Of a DNA stretch of 64,000 nucleotides, positions 26,942 through 35,596 are shown piece after piece. A program made the translations under genes and the position numbers. This DNA comes from GCA-002722245 sp038154685. GTDB lineage: Bacteria > Bacteroidota > Bacteroidia > Flavobacteriales_C > GCA-002722245. The notes beneath the pieces are model-generated. The model made no database searches. It saw only the letters and a program-made list of their open reading frames with translations, and was not told the origin of the DNA. Each line of letters opens with the position of its first letter. The stretch's first letter is position 1. The stretch is taken from NCBI GenBank assembly GCA_038154685.1, contig JAYPYW010000004.1:1-64000 (forward strand), written 5' to 3'.

Positions 26942-27009
26942 ATAGATTAAGGCTTTAAAGCTTACTTTTTTAGTGTTTTCTGCCATTTCCCATACGATTT
27001 TGTACCTTT

Positions 27010-29649
27010 ATGCGTTTGTGTTCCATAATTGAACAACATACTTTGAACAAGCATTTTAATACAATTAAATTTAAAGGACGTAAATCCATCATTTGGATTG
27101 CGCTTATCAGTATTCTGGTATATGCTTGTACTACAGAAAAAAATGCCTTTTTAAACAGGAATTACCATTACGGGACCGTTAAGTTTAATGGTTATTTTAA
27201 TGGGAACGAAGCCTATAAATTAGCAAAGAAAAACATTGAAAATGCTCACAAAGATGATTATGATGAGTTATTGGATGTTTTTAGGTATGGTAATGAAACA
27301 GACAACAAAACAGAATATCCCAATTTAGATAGAGCGATTAAGAAAGGCGCGAAAATGATCGATCGCCATTCTATGAAATTTAAGGTGAAAACTCAAGAGG
27401 TAGAGTTTAACCAAATGATAGATGATTGTTACTTGTTAATTGGTAAGGCTCGATTCTTAAAATATGATTTAGAATCGGCAAAAGAAACTTTCCTTTATGT
27501 TCAAAACACATATGAAAAAGGCAAGGAACGTTATAAAGCTTCTCTTTGGTTGTTGATGACCTACATTTATCAGGAGAACTTTGTAGATGCCGAAACCTTA
27601 ATTAAAGCTATAAAGGAGAACAACGAATTTCCTGATAAATTGAAGGATGAATTGGCACTTTTAGAAGCAATAAGTTTAAAGAGAAGTGAACAGTACGAAA
27701 AAGCAATTCCGGCCTTTGAAAAGGCATTAGAATCCATTAAAAAGAGAAAATTAAAGAGAAGAATTCAGTTTATTCTTGGGCAGTTATACCAACAAAAAGG
27801 AGATACAAAAAAGGCCGCAGAACTTTATGAAATAGTGGCCAAAAAAGCAACGAATTACGATTTACAATTTAACGCTAAAATTAACCTTGCAACTACTTAT
27901 GAAGGAAACGCTCGTGAAATTATAACCCTTTTAGAGAAGATGCTAAAGGATTCTAAGAACAAGGAGTATTTCGATCAAATTTATTTTGCTCTAGCAAAGG
28001 TATATGAGCGTCAGGGTAATGAGGAAATGACTATTAAGTGTTATAAACTCTCAGCAAAAACTAGTGTTAAGAATAAAAAGCAAAAAGGGAAGGCTTTCTT
28101 AGCCTTAGGGAATTATTACTTTGATCAGCCGGATTATTTAGAGGCTTCTAATTATTACGATTCTACATTATTAATTATCGATAAAAGTTTTCCTGATTAT
28201 GAGGCTATTGCAATCAAGAAGGAAAGCTTAAAGGACCTAGTTAAGCATTTAAAAATTGTACAAGAGCAAGATAGTTTACTAAAAATTGCAAGTATGTCCG
28301 ATGTTGAGCGTGAGGTGTTTATTGAGAAGAAAATAGAGGAGGCTAAATTAAGANNNNNNNNNNTAAGAGCACAGGCGGAAGAAGCGAGAAAAGAATTAGA
28401 AAGAGAAAAAGCATTAGCTGAGGCTGCTATTCAAGGAACGGTTGGTGCAGCATGGGTTTTTGATAATCAGACTGCTTTAACGGCTGGTTTGGCGGAGTTT
28501 CAGGGGATTTGGGGTGACCGTCCTTTAGAGGATGATTGGAGACGAAGCGATAAAACATCGTTAAACTTTGGAGATATCGCCCAAGAAGAAGAGGAGGAAG
28601 CCGAGAAAATTCCGGAAGATCAAACAGAAGAATACTACCTGAAGAACCTTCCTCTAGGTACTGATCAGCAAGAAGTATCTAAACAAAAGATATTAAACTC
28701 CTACTATCAATTAGGGGTGTTATACCGAGATAATTTCGATGACTTGCCAAGCTCAATTTACTATTTCGAGAAATTGAATGAAAGATTCCCGCGTAACTCT
28801 AAAGAAGCCGTTACTTGGTACCAACTTTACAGAAACTTTGATAAAACTGGAAACGCTGTAAAGAAGGAGGATGTAAAACAAAAGGTGATTAAAAACTACC
28901 CTAGTTCAGAATACGCTCAATTACTTTTAAATCCAAATATGTTAGCAGAGCAAGAGCAAAAGGATGCTGCGCATGAAAAGGTTTATGAAGAAATTTTCGG
29001 CATTTACAAACAAGAAAATTACAGTGAGGTAATTGCTAAAATTGATGCGTACAGAAACAATATTGACGGAGGGGATACAAAAGGTTATTTTGAACTTTTA
29101 TATGCTTTTTCAAAAGGTAATTTAGAAGGGAAGGATACCCTGACCTATTACTTAAAACAAGTTTATTCCAATAACTTGGGAACTGAAATTGCTAACGAAG
29201 TTGATGTTCTTTTAGGAGAATTAAGAAGAAAGAGTGATTTGGAGAAAATGGCCATAAAAGATTCTCTGTCTAAGGAGAAAGAGTTTGTAATGAGCGAGGG
29301 TAAACCGCATTACTTTATGATTGTATTTAGCAATGAAACAAATAAAACTGAAGAAGTAATCAATAATATTTCTGATTTTAATAAAGAGTTCTATTCCAAT
29401 TTGACTTTAAATGTTAAATCTGTAGCATGGACGGATAAGGAAGATGCAATAGTTGTGAAAACGTTTAAAACGTCTAAGGAATTTGGAAATTATTACTCAA
29501 CTATAAAAGAAAAGTTCTTAGCTAATAAGTCGGAATTAGGGGATTTACATTTTGTGATTTCCACTGTAAACTACAAAAAGCTCTTTAAGTTTAAAGAGCT
29601 TATTAGATATTTAGACTTTCATAAAAGAAGCTATAGTCCAAGAGGATAA
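27010..29649 (+). CDS. sprE: SprE/PorW-type T9SS lipoprotein with TPR repeats
   Basis: About 880 residues. The lipobox is LVYAC (Cys about 40). The block right after it (KNAFLNRNYHYGTVKFNGYF) is the signature of the SprE/PorW lipoproteins required for gliding and T9SS function. TPR repeats occupy residues 120-420 and again 540-640, and a charged coiled coil (EEAKLR ... RAQAEEARKELEREKAL) lies in between. The ten-N gap falls in that coiled coil; merging a 5-base overlap (TAAGA) gives EEAKLRAQAEEARK in frame. The start is uncertain: ATG at 27010 overlaps a -7 box TACCTTTA, so translation may begin at a downstream TTG (27016 or 27043). Family role: outer-membrane-associated link between the PorLM motor and the translocon. 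Confidence 0.9.
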   Translation: MRLCSIIEQHTLNKHFNTIKFKGRKSIIWIALISILVYACTTEKNAFLNRNYHYGTVKFNGYFNGNEAYKLAKKNIENAHKDDYDELLDVFRYGNETDNKTEYPNLDRAIKKGAKMIDRHSMKFKVKTQEVEFNQMIDDCYLLIGKARFLKYDLESAKETFLYVQNTYEKGKERYKASLWLLMTYIYQENFVDAETLIKAIKENNEFPDKLKDELALLEAISLKRSEQYEKAIPAFEKALESIKKRKLKRRIQFILGQLYQQKGDTKKAAELYEIVAKKATNYDLQFNAKINLATTYEGNAREIITLLEKMLKDSKNKEYFDQIYFALAKVYERQGNEEMTIKCYKLSAKTSVKNKKQKGKAFLALGNYYFDQPDYLEASNYYDSTLLIIDKSFPDYEAIAIKKESLKDLVKHLKIVQEQDSLLKIASMSDVEREVFIEKKIEEAKLRXXXXRAQAEEARKELEREKALAEAAIQGTVGAAWVFDNQTALTAGLAEFQGIWGDRPLEDDWRRSDKTSLNFGDIAQEEEEEAEKIPEDQTEEYYLKNLPLGTDQQEVSKQKILNSYYQLGVLYRDNFDDLPSSIYYFEKLNERFPRNSKEAVTWYQLYRNFDKTGNAVKKEDVKQKVIKNYPSSEYAQLLLNPNMLAEQEQKDAAHEKVYEEIFGIYKQENYSEVIAKIDAYRNNIDGGDTKGYFELLYAFSKGNLEGKDTLTYYLKQVYSNNLGTEIANEVDVLLGELRRKSDLEKMAIKDSLSKEKEFVMSEGKPHYFMIVFSNETNKTEEVINNISDFNKEFYSNLTLNVKSVAWTDKEDAIVVKTFKTSKEFGNYYSTIKEKFLANKSELGDLHFVISTVNYKKLFKFKELIRYLDFHKRSYSPRG
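28354..28363. other. Scaffold gap (10 N) in the sprE coiled coil
   Basis: The left flank ends TTAAGA and the right flank begins TAAGAGCAC; merging the shared TAAGA keeps the frame and gives a regular coiled-coil sequence. The gap hides an overlap, or a collapsed coiled-coil repeat. Confidence 0.8.
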
Positions 29650-29684
29650 TTAAATAGCTTTTCCTATTTCAATACAGATCAATT

Positions 29685-30506
29685 TTAGTCATCTAATTCT
29701 CCATTAAGCGGAGCAGATAAGTTTTTAGTTTTAACTAAATCCATTTTGATAGACCCAATTAATAAATCAGTTTTTAATCTAATAGGAACCTTATTAGCAT
29801 CGTCGCTTATCCAAAGTGTCATGTCTTCCTCCTCTTTAAAAACCCTTCCTTTTTCAACCATTGGACGGAATTTTAAACAGTTGAAATCACCCATTGGTGT
29901 AGAAACTTCTTCACGACCTAAAAACTTAATTTTTAAAGGGTACATCTCCATGTCGAAGAAAGTATTAATTACAAACTCTTGTCCCAATTTAGCACTTTGA
30001 AGATCTAATGTTCTAGCATAGTAAAAAGCGGAAAGTAAATCCTGTGTGTTTGGTTTTACCTTATAATCCTTAGTGTCCTTTTGAAAAACTGTCGCTTTGT
30101 TTTTGAATTGATCGAAATTAATAGACCTGTCTAATTCGAAATCTCCTTCACGGATATGCCTTTCAAATCTCCATGGTAAGATTGCTTCTTCATCAATATA
30201 TGTTTCATATCTATCATCCACCTTAAAAAACCATCTTAAAGCACCTTTGGATTTTCCTTTTCCAACTACATGCATAGTTTTTCTACCGTTAATTGATTTT
30301 GCGCTTGGTTCAACCTCAAGCGTAGCTTCGGCGGCATCAAAAAAACCGTAATGTACATCGTATTGAAGGAATTCACCTTTCTTAAAAGATCGCTGATTTA
30401 CCTTACGTAAGTCTGCTTGGCTTTTTAAACTTTGATCATTATTTGGTGTGAAAGCTAGGAAGCTTCCAGTAATAACTGCCGCGGATAATATTAATTTTAA
30501 TTTCAT
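29685..30506 (-). CDS. DUF3108 periplasmic protein
   Basis: 273 residues with an N-terminal signal peptide (residues 1-20, ending near FLAFTP). The body matches DUF3108 (PF11306): EFLQYDVHYGFFDAAEATLEV, GKGKSKGALRWFFKVDDRYETY, PWRFERHIREGDF, LSAFYYARTLD, VNTFFDMEMYPLKIKFLGREE and LKFRPMVEKGRVF. The biochemical role of this family is not established; members are periplasmic and often lie near cell-envelope genes. It is convergent with sprE (35 bases between stops), and a sigma-54-like motif sits in front of it. Confidence 0.88.
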   Translation of the reverse strand: MKLKLILSAAVITGSFLAFTPNNDQSLKSQADLRKVNQRSFKKGEFLQYDVHYGFFDAAEATLEVEPSAKSINGRKTMHVVGKGKSKGALRWFFKVDDRYETYIDEEAILPWRFERHIREGDFELDRSINFDQFKNKATVFQKDTKDYKVKPNTQDLLSAFYYARTLDLQSAKLGQEFVINTFFDMEMYPLKIKFLGREEVSTPMGDFNCLKFRPMVEKGRVFKEEEDMTLWISDDANKVPIRLKTDLLIGSIKMDLVKTKNLSAPLNGELDD

Positions 30507-30531
30507 GACTTATCTGTTTTGCTAGTTACGA

Positions 30532-30548
30532 ATCAAATACCGTTCCAA
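30532..30548 (-). promoter_or_regulatory. Sigma-54-like promoter motif TTGGAACGGTATTTGAT of the DUF3108 gene
   Basis: GG and GA are separated by exactly 10 bases on the minus strand. A start 12 bases beyond the -12 element would leave a leader of about 15-18 bases before the ATG at 30506. Same motif as at 10761 and 38416. Confidence 0.55.
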
Positions 30549-30623
30549 AAAATTTAACGTAAATAGATTGGATTTAGTTTTAAAGCAACTAATAAAAAGA
30601 CATCAATTGTGGTAAAAGGTTGC

Positions 30624-33033
30624 TTAGAATTTTGCAGCTAATGCAATATAGAAACTTCTAGGAGTGGCTGGAATTATTCCCGGTCCTGGATAACTTTCAG
30701 CTCTTCTGGTAAAATAACGCTGATTGTTTAGGTTGTTAATCCCTGAGGATAGTTTGAATCTTTTGTAGCAATATTCCGCTGCTAAGTCCATAACAAAGTA
30801 AGAAGGGACAACTCCCGTTAGAGCATTTGGATTAAACTCAGAATTGGTAGCATCCGAATATTGATCTCCCAAATAAGAGAATTGATATGTCGCTTTAAAC
30901 TTTTTCCATTTAAAGTTAATTCCTGATCGAATCATTTGATTAGGAACATACTCTACTTTTTTGTCTTTAATTGATAAAATTTCCGATTCAACATAAACTG
31001 CATTCGTGTATGAGTAGTTTACAAATAGTGAAAGTTTTGTTGCACGAGGTTCTTTCGAAAACAATTTAATTGCATCAACTTCGGCGAATGTTTCAACACC
31101 AAGATGTCGTGAATCTCCAATATTAGTTTTAAATAATGTGGTACTTCCAGGGTATTCATATTGACCAATTCGATTATTATACCTCATTAAAAACCCACTA
31201 ATATCTACGTTTAACCAAGAAGTAATTTCTCCACGGAATCCTAAATCCATATTAAATCCATTTTCATCAGTAATTAAACTATCTAGCTGGAAATTTGGAT
31301 TAACAACTCTTAAATCACTAAAGGTTATCGATCTAAAGTTACGAGAGAAGTTAGTATAGAATTGTGAGTTTTCTTTTAAATAATAACTGGCTCCAACTCC
31401 ATATAATGGTACCCATCGGTTATTTCTTTTTTCATCAGGATTTTTTGTTGAAGCTAATAAGTTACCTGCAAAATCGTATCTATTATATATCCATGTTCAA
31501 ATCGNNNNNNNNNNCTGTTTGAATGTTTTCTAACCTGAAACCTGTGGTTAAACTCAGATTTTTGGTGATATAAATTAAATTCTCTGCAAACAAAGCATGA
31601 TTTTCACTCGGGAAATCATAATCAAATTCCTCGGGTTCATCAGGGTTTAAAAAGTTGAAATCAGCTGTACTATCTGTGCTGGCTAATCCTTGTTTCCTTT
31701 CAGTTAAACCTCTGTAGTATCTGTATCCAGTAGCTAAAGCACCTTCTTTGTTTTTAATTTTATATTCTTTTAAATACCTTACCTCCGTTCCAATATTTGC
31801 AAATTCATCACTTATTAAAGTCCTTTCAGCCATAGGATTATCAAGGATCCCGATTTGGTCCAAATTCCCAAGTGCTTTTCTGTTTGATAGTAAGCCAAAT
31901 GTTCTGATGTTTAGTTTAGATGTCTCGCTAAATTCATAATCAATTGTAGAAGCAAATAAATTCCAGTCGATTGAAAACCAGTTACGATTTCTAAGGGAAA
32001 TACTTAGGTCTTCGTTTTCAAAACGATCATCCGTTAACCCACCAGGCTGCTGAGCAACGTAGTTAAGAAAGCTATATTCAAAACCAAATTTTAGCTTCTT
32101 GGTAGCCTGATATCCGATTTTTCCAAAAGCTGTATGGGAATCGAAACCTGAATTATCTCTCCATCCATCACCTTCTCTGTATTGGTAATAGGTATAATAA
32201 TTCCATTTTCCTTTAGTTCCACCAACGCTTAGAAACGAATTTAATAAGCCAAAAGAACCAATTGATTGTTCAGCAACTACCTCCAGTGATGTATCAGTTA
32301 CTTCTTTAAGTTTAAAGTTTAACATCCCCCCAAATTGAGGACCATATTGAAGAGAAGCTGCTCCTCGAACTACTTCTATTTTTTCAACCGCTTGGGATGC
32401 AGGCATGTAATAACTTTCTGGGTATCCAAGGGCATCAGCGCTCATATCGTACCCATTCTGACGGGTATTAAAGTTAGCTGTTCTACTTGGTCCTAAACCT
32501 CTTGTAGCGATATCTAGTTGAAGTCCTGCAAAATCACTTTCCCAAATATTTAAACCTGGAACTTTAGCAAATAATTGACGCGCATTGTTGGTTGATTTAT
32601 TTGCTGCGAAATCGTCCAGCACAATCACCTCATTTTTTTTGGATTCGTATATCACCGTTCCCTCAACCGATTTTAATCTTGTAATTCCATTGGTTGATTT
32701 TTCTTTTACGATTTCTACAACTTTTAGGTCGTTTGATTCCTGTAAAAGTGAGAAGTTTATAACTGTATCTTTTGTAATGTTTAAATTGAGGATTTCATGT
32801 TGCATACCAATTTTAACAACCTCAATACTATTTTTTCCTTTGTTGGTTTGGAAAGAGTAAGTTCCATCCTTCTTAACATTTATTACTTGTTGAGAGGGTT
32901 GGATCATAATTAAGGCATCCTTAACGGGTTTTTGATCAAGTTTCGCCTTCACCGAACCACTAATGTTTACATTTTGAGCAAATCCCAAAACAGTAATAAA
33001 AACGAGTAATATGACAAGTTTAAATCTTTGCAT
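30624..33033 (-). CDS. FecA-like TonB-dependent outer-membrane receptor (interrupted by a gap)
   Basis: About 800 residues. A signal peptide (KLVILLVFITVLGFAQ) is followed by a CarboxypepD_reg-like N-terminal domain (residues 20-95), a plug domain (ARQLFAKVPGLNIWE, RGLGPSRTANFNTRQNG, VEKIEVVRGAASLQYGPQFGG) and a 22-stranded barrel ending in INNLNNQRYFTRRAESYPGP and a final Phe. That end resembles ferric-citrate receptors. Ten N at 31505 break the frame; after the gap the protein continues as NRYDFAGNLLAST through to 30624 in another frame. The two gap edges (ATTCAAACA and ATTTGAACA) look like divergent copies of one overlap, which if merged reads ENIQTWIYNRY. It is the last gene of the metal-uptake operon, starting inside the end of the carboxylase-like gene (14-base overlap). 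Confidence 0.9.
31505..31514. other. Scaffold gap (10 N) in the TonB receptor gene
   Basis: The frame changes across the gap. Sequence on both edges is similar (ATTCAAACA before, ATTTGAACA after, minus strand), suggesting an unmerged, slightly divergent overlap rather than missing bases. Confidence 0.7.
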
Positions 33034-34399
33034 TGCTGGCTTTAAATGGCAAAATCCAATCTTTTGATCGCCAAGTGTCCTTTTTTTCTGTCAGATCCAC
33101 ACTAGGATCAATTAATAATTGTGCAGGTTTACCGTTAAGTGTTACCCATGCTTCTACTCTTACCTTAGGATCTTTCATCCCTTTTTCCTTAAAATGCTCT
33201 TCCAAATAATGAGCAAATTGTAAGATTAAATCTGGCTGCATAGCCATTTGCTTTTCTTGATGCATGTTTAGGAATTGATGGTTTATAACTGAACCCTCTC
33301 TTCCGTTTTCGCCATCCTTAACAAAGAAAGTTGCTGTTCCAGCTTTTTCCATTAACATCACTCTCCACCCAAATCGATATCCTTGCTCAGTCCAAAATAA
33401 ATTCCCTGAATAAAGCATGAATCTCCATGGAAACAAGATTTGAAAAACGAAGAACAAAAATACGGCTGTTTTAAAGAACTTAGGTGTTTTGTAACTGTAT
33501 AAATCAGTATTTTTTGAGCTCAACATGCCAAAACCGATCAACTTTCTTAACCCTACGATAATTTTTTGATGAAACTCGTCTGAAAAGAAGATTAAAACTC
33601 CAAACATCATTACGATTGGAAATACACCAATTTGAAATAAAATTCCTGTGATAGAATGGAAGAATACAACGCACAGATAGGAAATTAGGCGCGTTTTTTT
33701 GTACATCAATCCAAAAATTATAAATGTATCAAATAACATCCCCGCCCAACTAAATAAGTAGGGAATGATATCATATTCGAACATAAAACCGATGATAGGA
33801 AGTTCACTTTGGGCAGGAAGCCAAATTCTTAAAGGTAAGGCTTCTATTAGCCAAGCGTAATTCATTTTCGCAAGTCCTGCGTAAATATATACTATGGCAA
33901 TTTGCCATTTGAAAACACCAATGCACCAACTTGGAATTTTATCGATTGATTGAGTGAGACCTAATTTTACATCAAGGGAAAAATGTTTATTTGCGGGAAC
34001 AAAAATTAGCATAAGTGCTACCAAACTTACAAAGTAATAGTGGTTGAGATAATAAGTGATGTCTATTAGCTCTATGTAAGTAAAACAAAGAAAGAAAACA
34101 ATGGTTGATATCCTGTACACGAATCCAAGGGAAATGAAAATACTTGCGATCATCATTATTATGAATATCATATACATTCCGGTTTCCGAAATCGGTTTTA
34201 TCCAATCAAAACCATAATAACTGAAATGCAAAATCGGATCGGTCAATTGATTTTCCAACCAACCCATGTATAGGTACCTCGATGAACTAAAAAGCATTAA
34301 TAGTCCAAAGGCTATTCTAAAAACAACTAATGGAGCAATCGAAGTAGATTGCTCCATTTTGTTAAAAACAGATTGTATGTATTCTCCTATCGTTTTCAA
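33020..34399 (-). CDS. HTTM / vitamin-K-dependent gamma-carboxylase-like membrane protein
   Basis: 459 residues. Residues 15-320 hold about eight membrane segments; the C-terminal 140 residues are soluble (EQGYRFGWRVMLMEKAGTATFF). The middle matches the HTTM family to which the vitamin K-dependent gamma-glutamyl carboxylase belongs: LNHYYFVSLVALMLIFVPAN with His 120, and YIYAGLAKMNYAWL with Lys 178, positions that by motif correspond to the His and Lys held essential in the animal enzyme. In animals this enzyme converts protein Glu to Gla for calcium binding; substrates of bacterial homologues are largely unknown. It sits between an imelysin lipoprotein (9-base gap) and the TonB receptor (overlap). 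Whether it carboxylates anything is inference. Confidence 0.82.
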   Translation of the reverse strand: MKTIGEYIQSVFNKMEQSTSIAPLVVFRIAFGLLMLFSSSRYLYMGWLENQLTDPILHFSYYGFDWIKPISETGMYMIFIIMMIASIFISLGFVYRISTIVFFLCFTYIELIDITYYLNHYYFVSLVALMLIFVPANKHFSLDVKLGLTQSIDKIPSWCIGVFKWQIAIVYIYAGLAKMNYAWLIEALPLRIWLPAQSELPIIGFMFEYDIIPYLFSWAGMLFDTFIIFGLMYKKTRLISYLCVVFFHSITGILFQIGVFPIVMMFGVLIFFSDEFHQKIIVGLRKLIGFGMLSSKNTDLYSYKTPKFFKTAVFLFFVFQILFPWRFMLYSGNLFWTEQGYRFGWRVMLMEKAGTATFFVKDGENGREGSVINHQFLNMHQEKQMAMQPDLILQFAHYLEEHFKEKGMKDPKVRVEAWVTLNGKPAQLLIDPSVDLTEKKDTWRSKDWILPFKASNAKI

Positions 34400-34408
34400 A
34401 GGTTATTT

Positions 34409-35539
34409 TTAATCACCGTCTCCTGAACTATAAGTAATACTAATTCCTAAAATTGAACTTAATGAACTTTTAAAATTCGCGGTGTTGTCTTGTAATTTGT
34501 CCCTTAATGTTTCAATCGCAGGATCAGCAATGTTATCAGATAATTTACCCGCTGGAAGAGCATTAATTAAATCTTCGATTTGAGTGATTGTAGTGTTTGT
34601 TTGGGTAGCTAATTCCGGTCCACCAACTAACACAGCTAAGTACTCTTCAAATCCTTGAATATTTGTGCCATCTTTTGATGTACCACTCCAAATATTAGTA
34701 CAACTTTTAAAATGCTCAACAATTAAATCTCTTGAAATCCCGCTATAATAAGCTTCAACCAATGTTGGGTCTGGAGTTTCAAACCCAGCAGTTAACCCAG
34801 CAGGAAGTTCCAGTTTAAAGTTTTTCAAGTTTTCATAATCCTTTACAAAATCATTGTAGTAAAGAGACAATGAACTACCAGCAGATGTACCTGTACTTGC
34901 AATAAAATCAGCTCTGTAAGAACCATTCCATTCGGCTACTATGTTGTCGAAAGTAGATTTAAGTTCATTAACGATTAAAAGTAAGTAAGCCTTTCTGTCT
35001 GCATCAAAAGATGAAACTATATCGGCATCACTTAATCCTTCTCGGTAAATTAAATATTCTATAGCATAAAAGCCTCTGATGTCTTTACTGAAGCTATTTG
35101 GAAGGTCAAAGCTATCATCAACAATATTTGCTTCTACTGCAGATTCGTTAACTGGAAAAACTCCCAATACGGAAGCATAAGGCCCTAATAACAATTTTCC
35201 CGGACCAAAACCAAATGCAGAACAATGCTGATGTGCCATAGCAGCATCAACCCATGCTTCTCTAGTTGCAATTAGATTCGCCTCATTAGAGGTAGTATTA
35301 AATGTTTCGATAGCCGTTTTTAAATCATTTACCTCTGTTTGAAGGGTTTCAAAGTTTGGGATAATTAATAGGTCAGCCACGTCAGTTAACATTGCAGCCC
35401 TATCAAAATTATCAGAGTTATCGTCGTCTTTTTTGTTGGATTTGTTGTTACAAGATGAAAGGGTAAATCCAACAATAAGGACAGTTAAAAACAAGGCTTT
35501 TAAATTCTTTGTTTTTCCCAATAGAGTGTTGAAATTCAT
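34409..35539 (-). CDS. Imelysin-family lipoprotein
   Basis: 376 residues, lipoprotein signal with Cys 30 (LSSC) followed by an Asp/Lys-rich linker (KKDDDN) that fits a Bacteroidota surface-export signal. The helical body carries imelysin features: AREAW-type helix (IATREAWVDAAMAHQHCSAF), FGPGKLLLGPYA, then SKDIRGFYAIEYLIYREG. The last is the place of the metal-site motif GxHxxE, which here reads GFYAIE, so the His is replaced by Tyr; a similar replacement is frequent in Bacteroidota members. Imelysins are iron-regulated periplasmic or surface proteins linked to iron uptake. It is the second gene of the operon, 57 bases after the DUF4856 gene and behind a hairpin. Confidence 0.85.
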   Translation of the reverse strand: MNFNTLLGKTKNLKALFLTVLIVGFTLSSCNNKSNKKDDDNSDNFDRAAMLTDVADLLIIPNFETLQTEVNDLKTAIETFNTTSNEANLIATREAWVDAAMAHQHCSAFGFGPGKLLLGPYASVLGVFPVNESAVEANIVDDSFDLPNSFSKDIRGFYAIEYLIYREGLSDADIVSSFDADRKAYLLLIVNELKSTFDNIVAEWNGSYRADFIASTGTSAGSSLSLYYNDFVKDYENLKNFKLELPAGLTAGFETPDPTLVEAYYSGISRDLIVEHFKSCTNIWSGTSKDGTNIQGFEEYLAVLVGGPELATQTNTTITQIEDLINALPAGKLSDNIADPAIETLRDKLQDNTANFKSSLSSILGISITYSSGDGD

Positions 35540-35557
35540 AGCTTATGAAATTGGAAA

Positions 35558-35578
35558 ACCCCGTGAAAATCACGGGGT
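35558..35578 (-). terminator. Intercistronic hairpin between the DUF4856 and imelysin genes
   Basis: Perfect 9-bp stem ACCCCGTGA / TCACGGGGT with a 3-nt loop. In the direction of the operon only four T follow, so it is more likely an attenuator or mRNA-stabilising hairpin than a full stop; on the opposite strand it is followed by seven T. Confidence 0.7.
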
Positions 35579-35596
35579 GATTTTTTTAAATTAATC

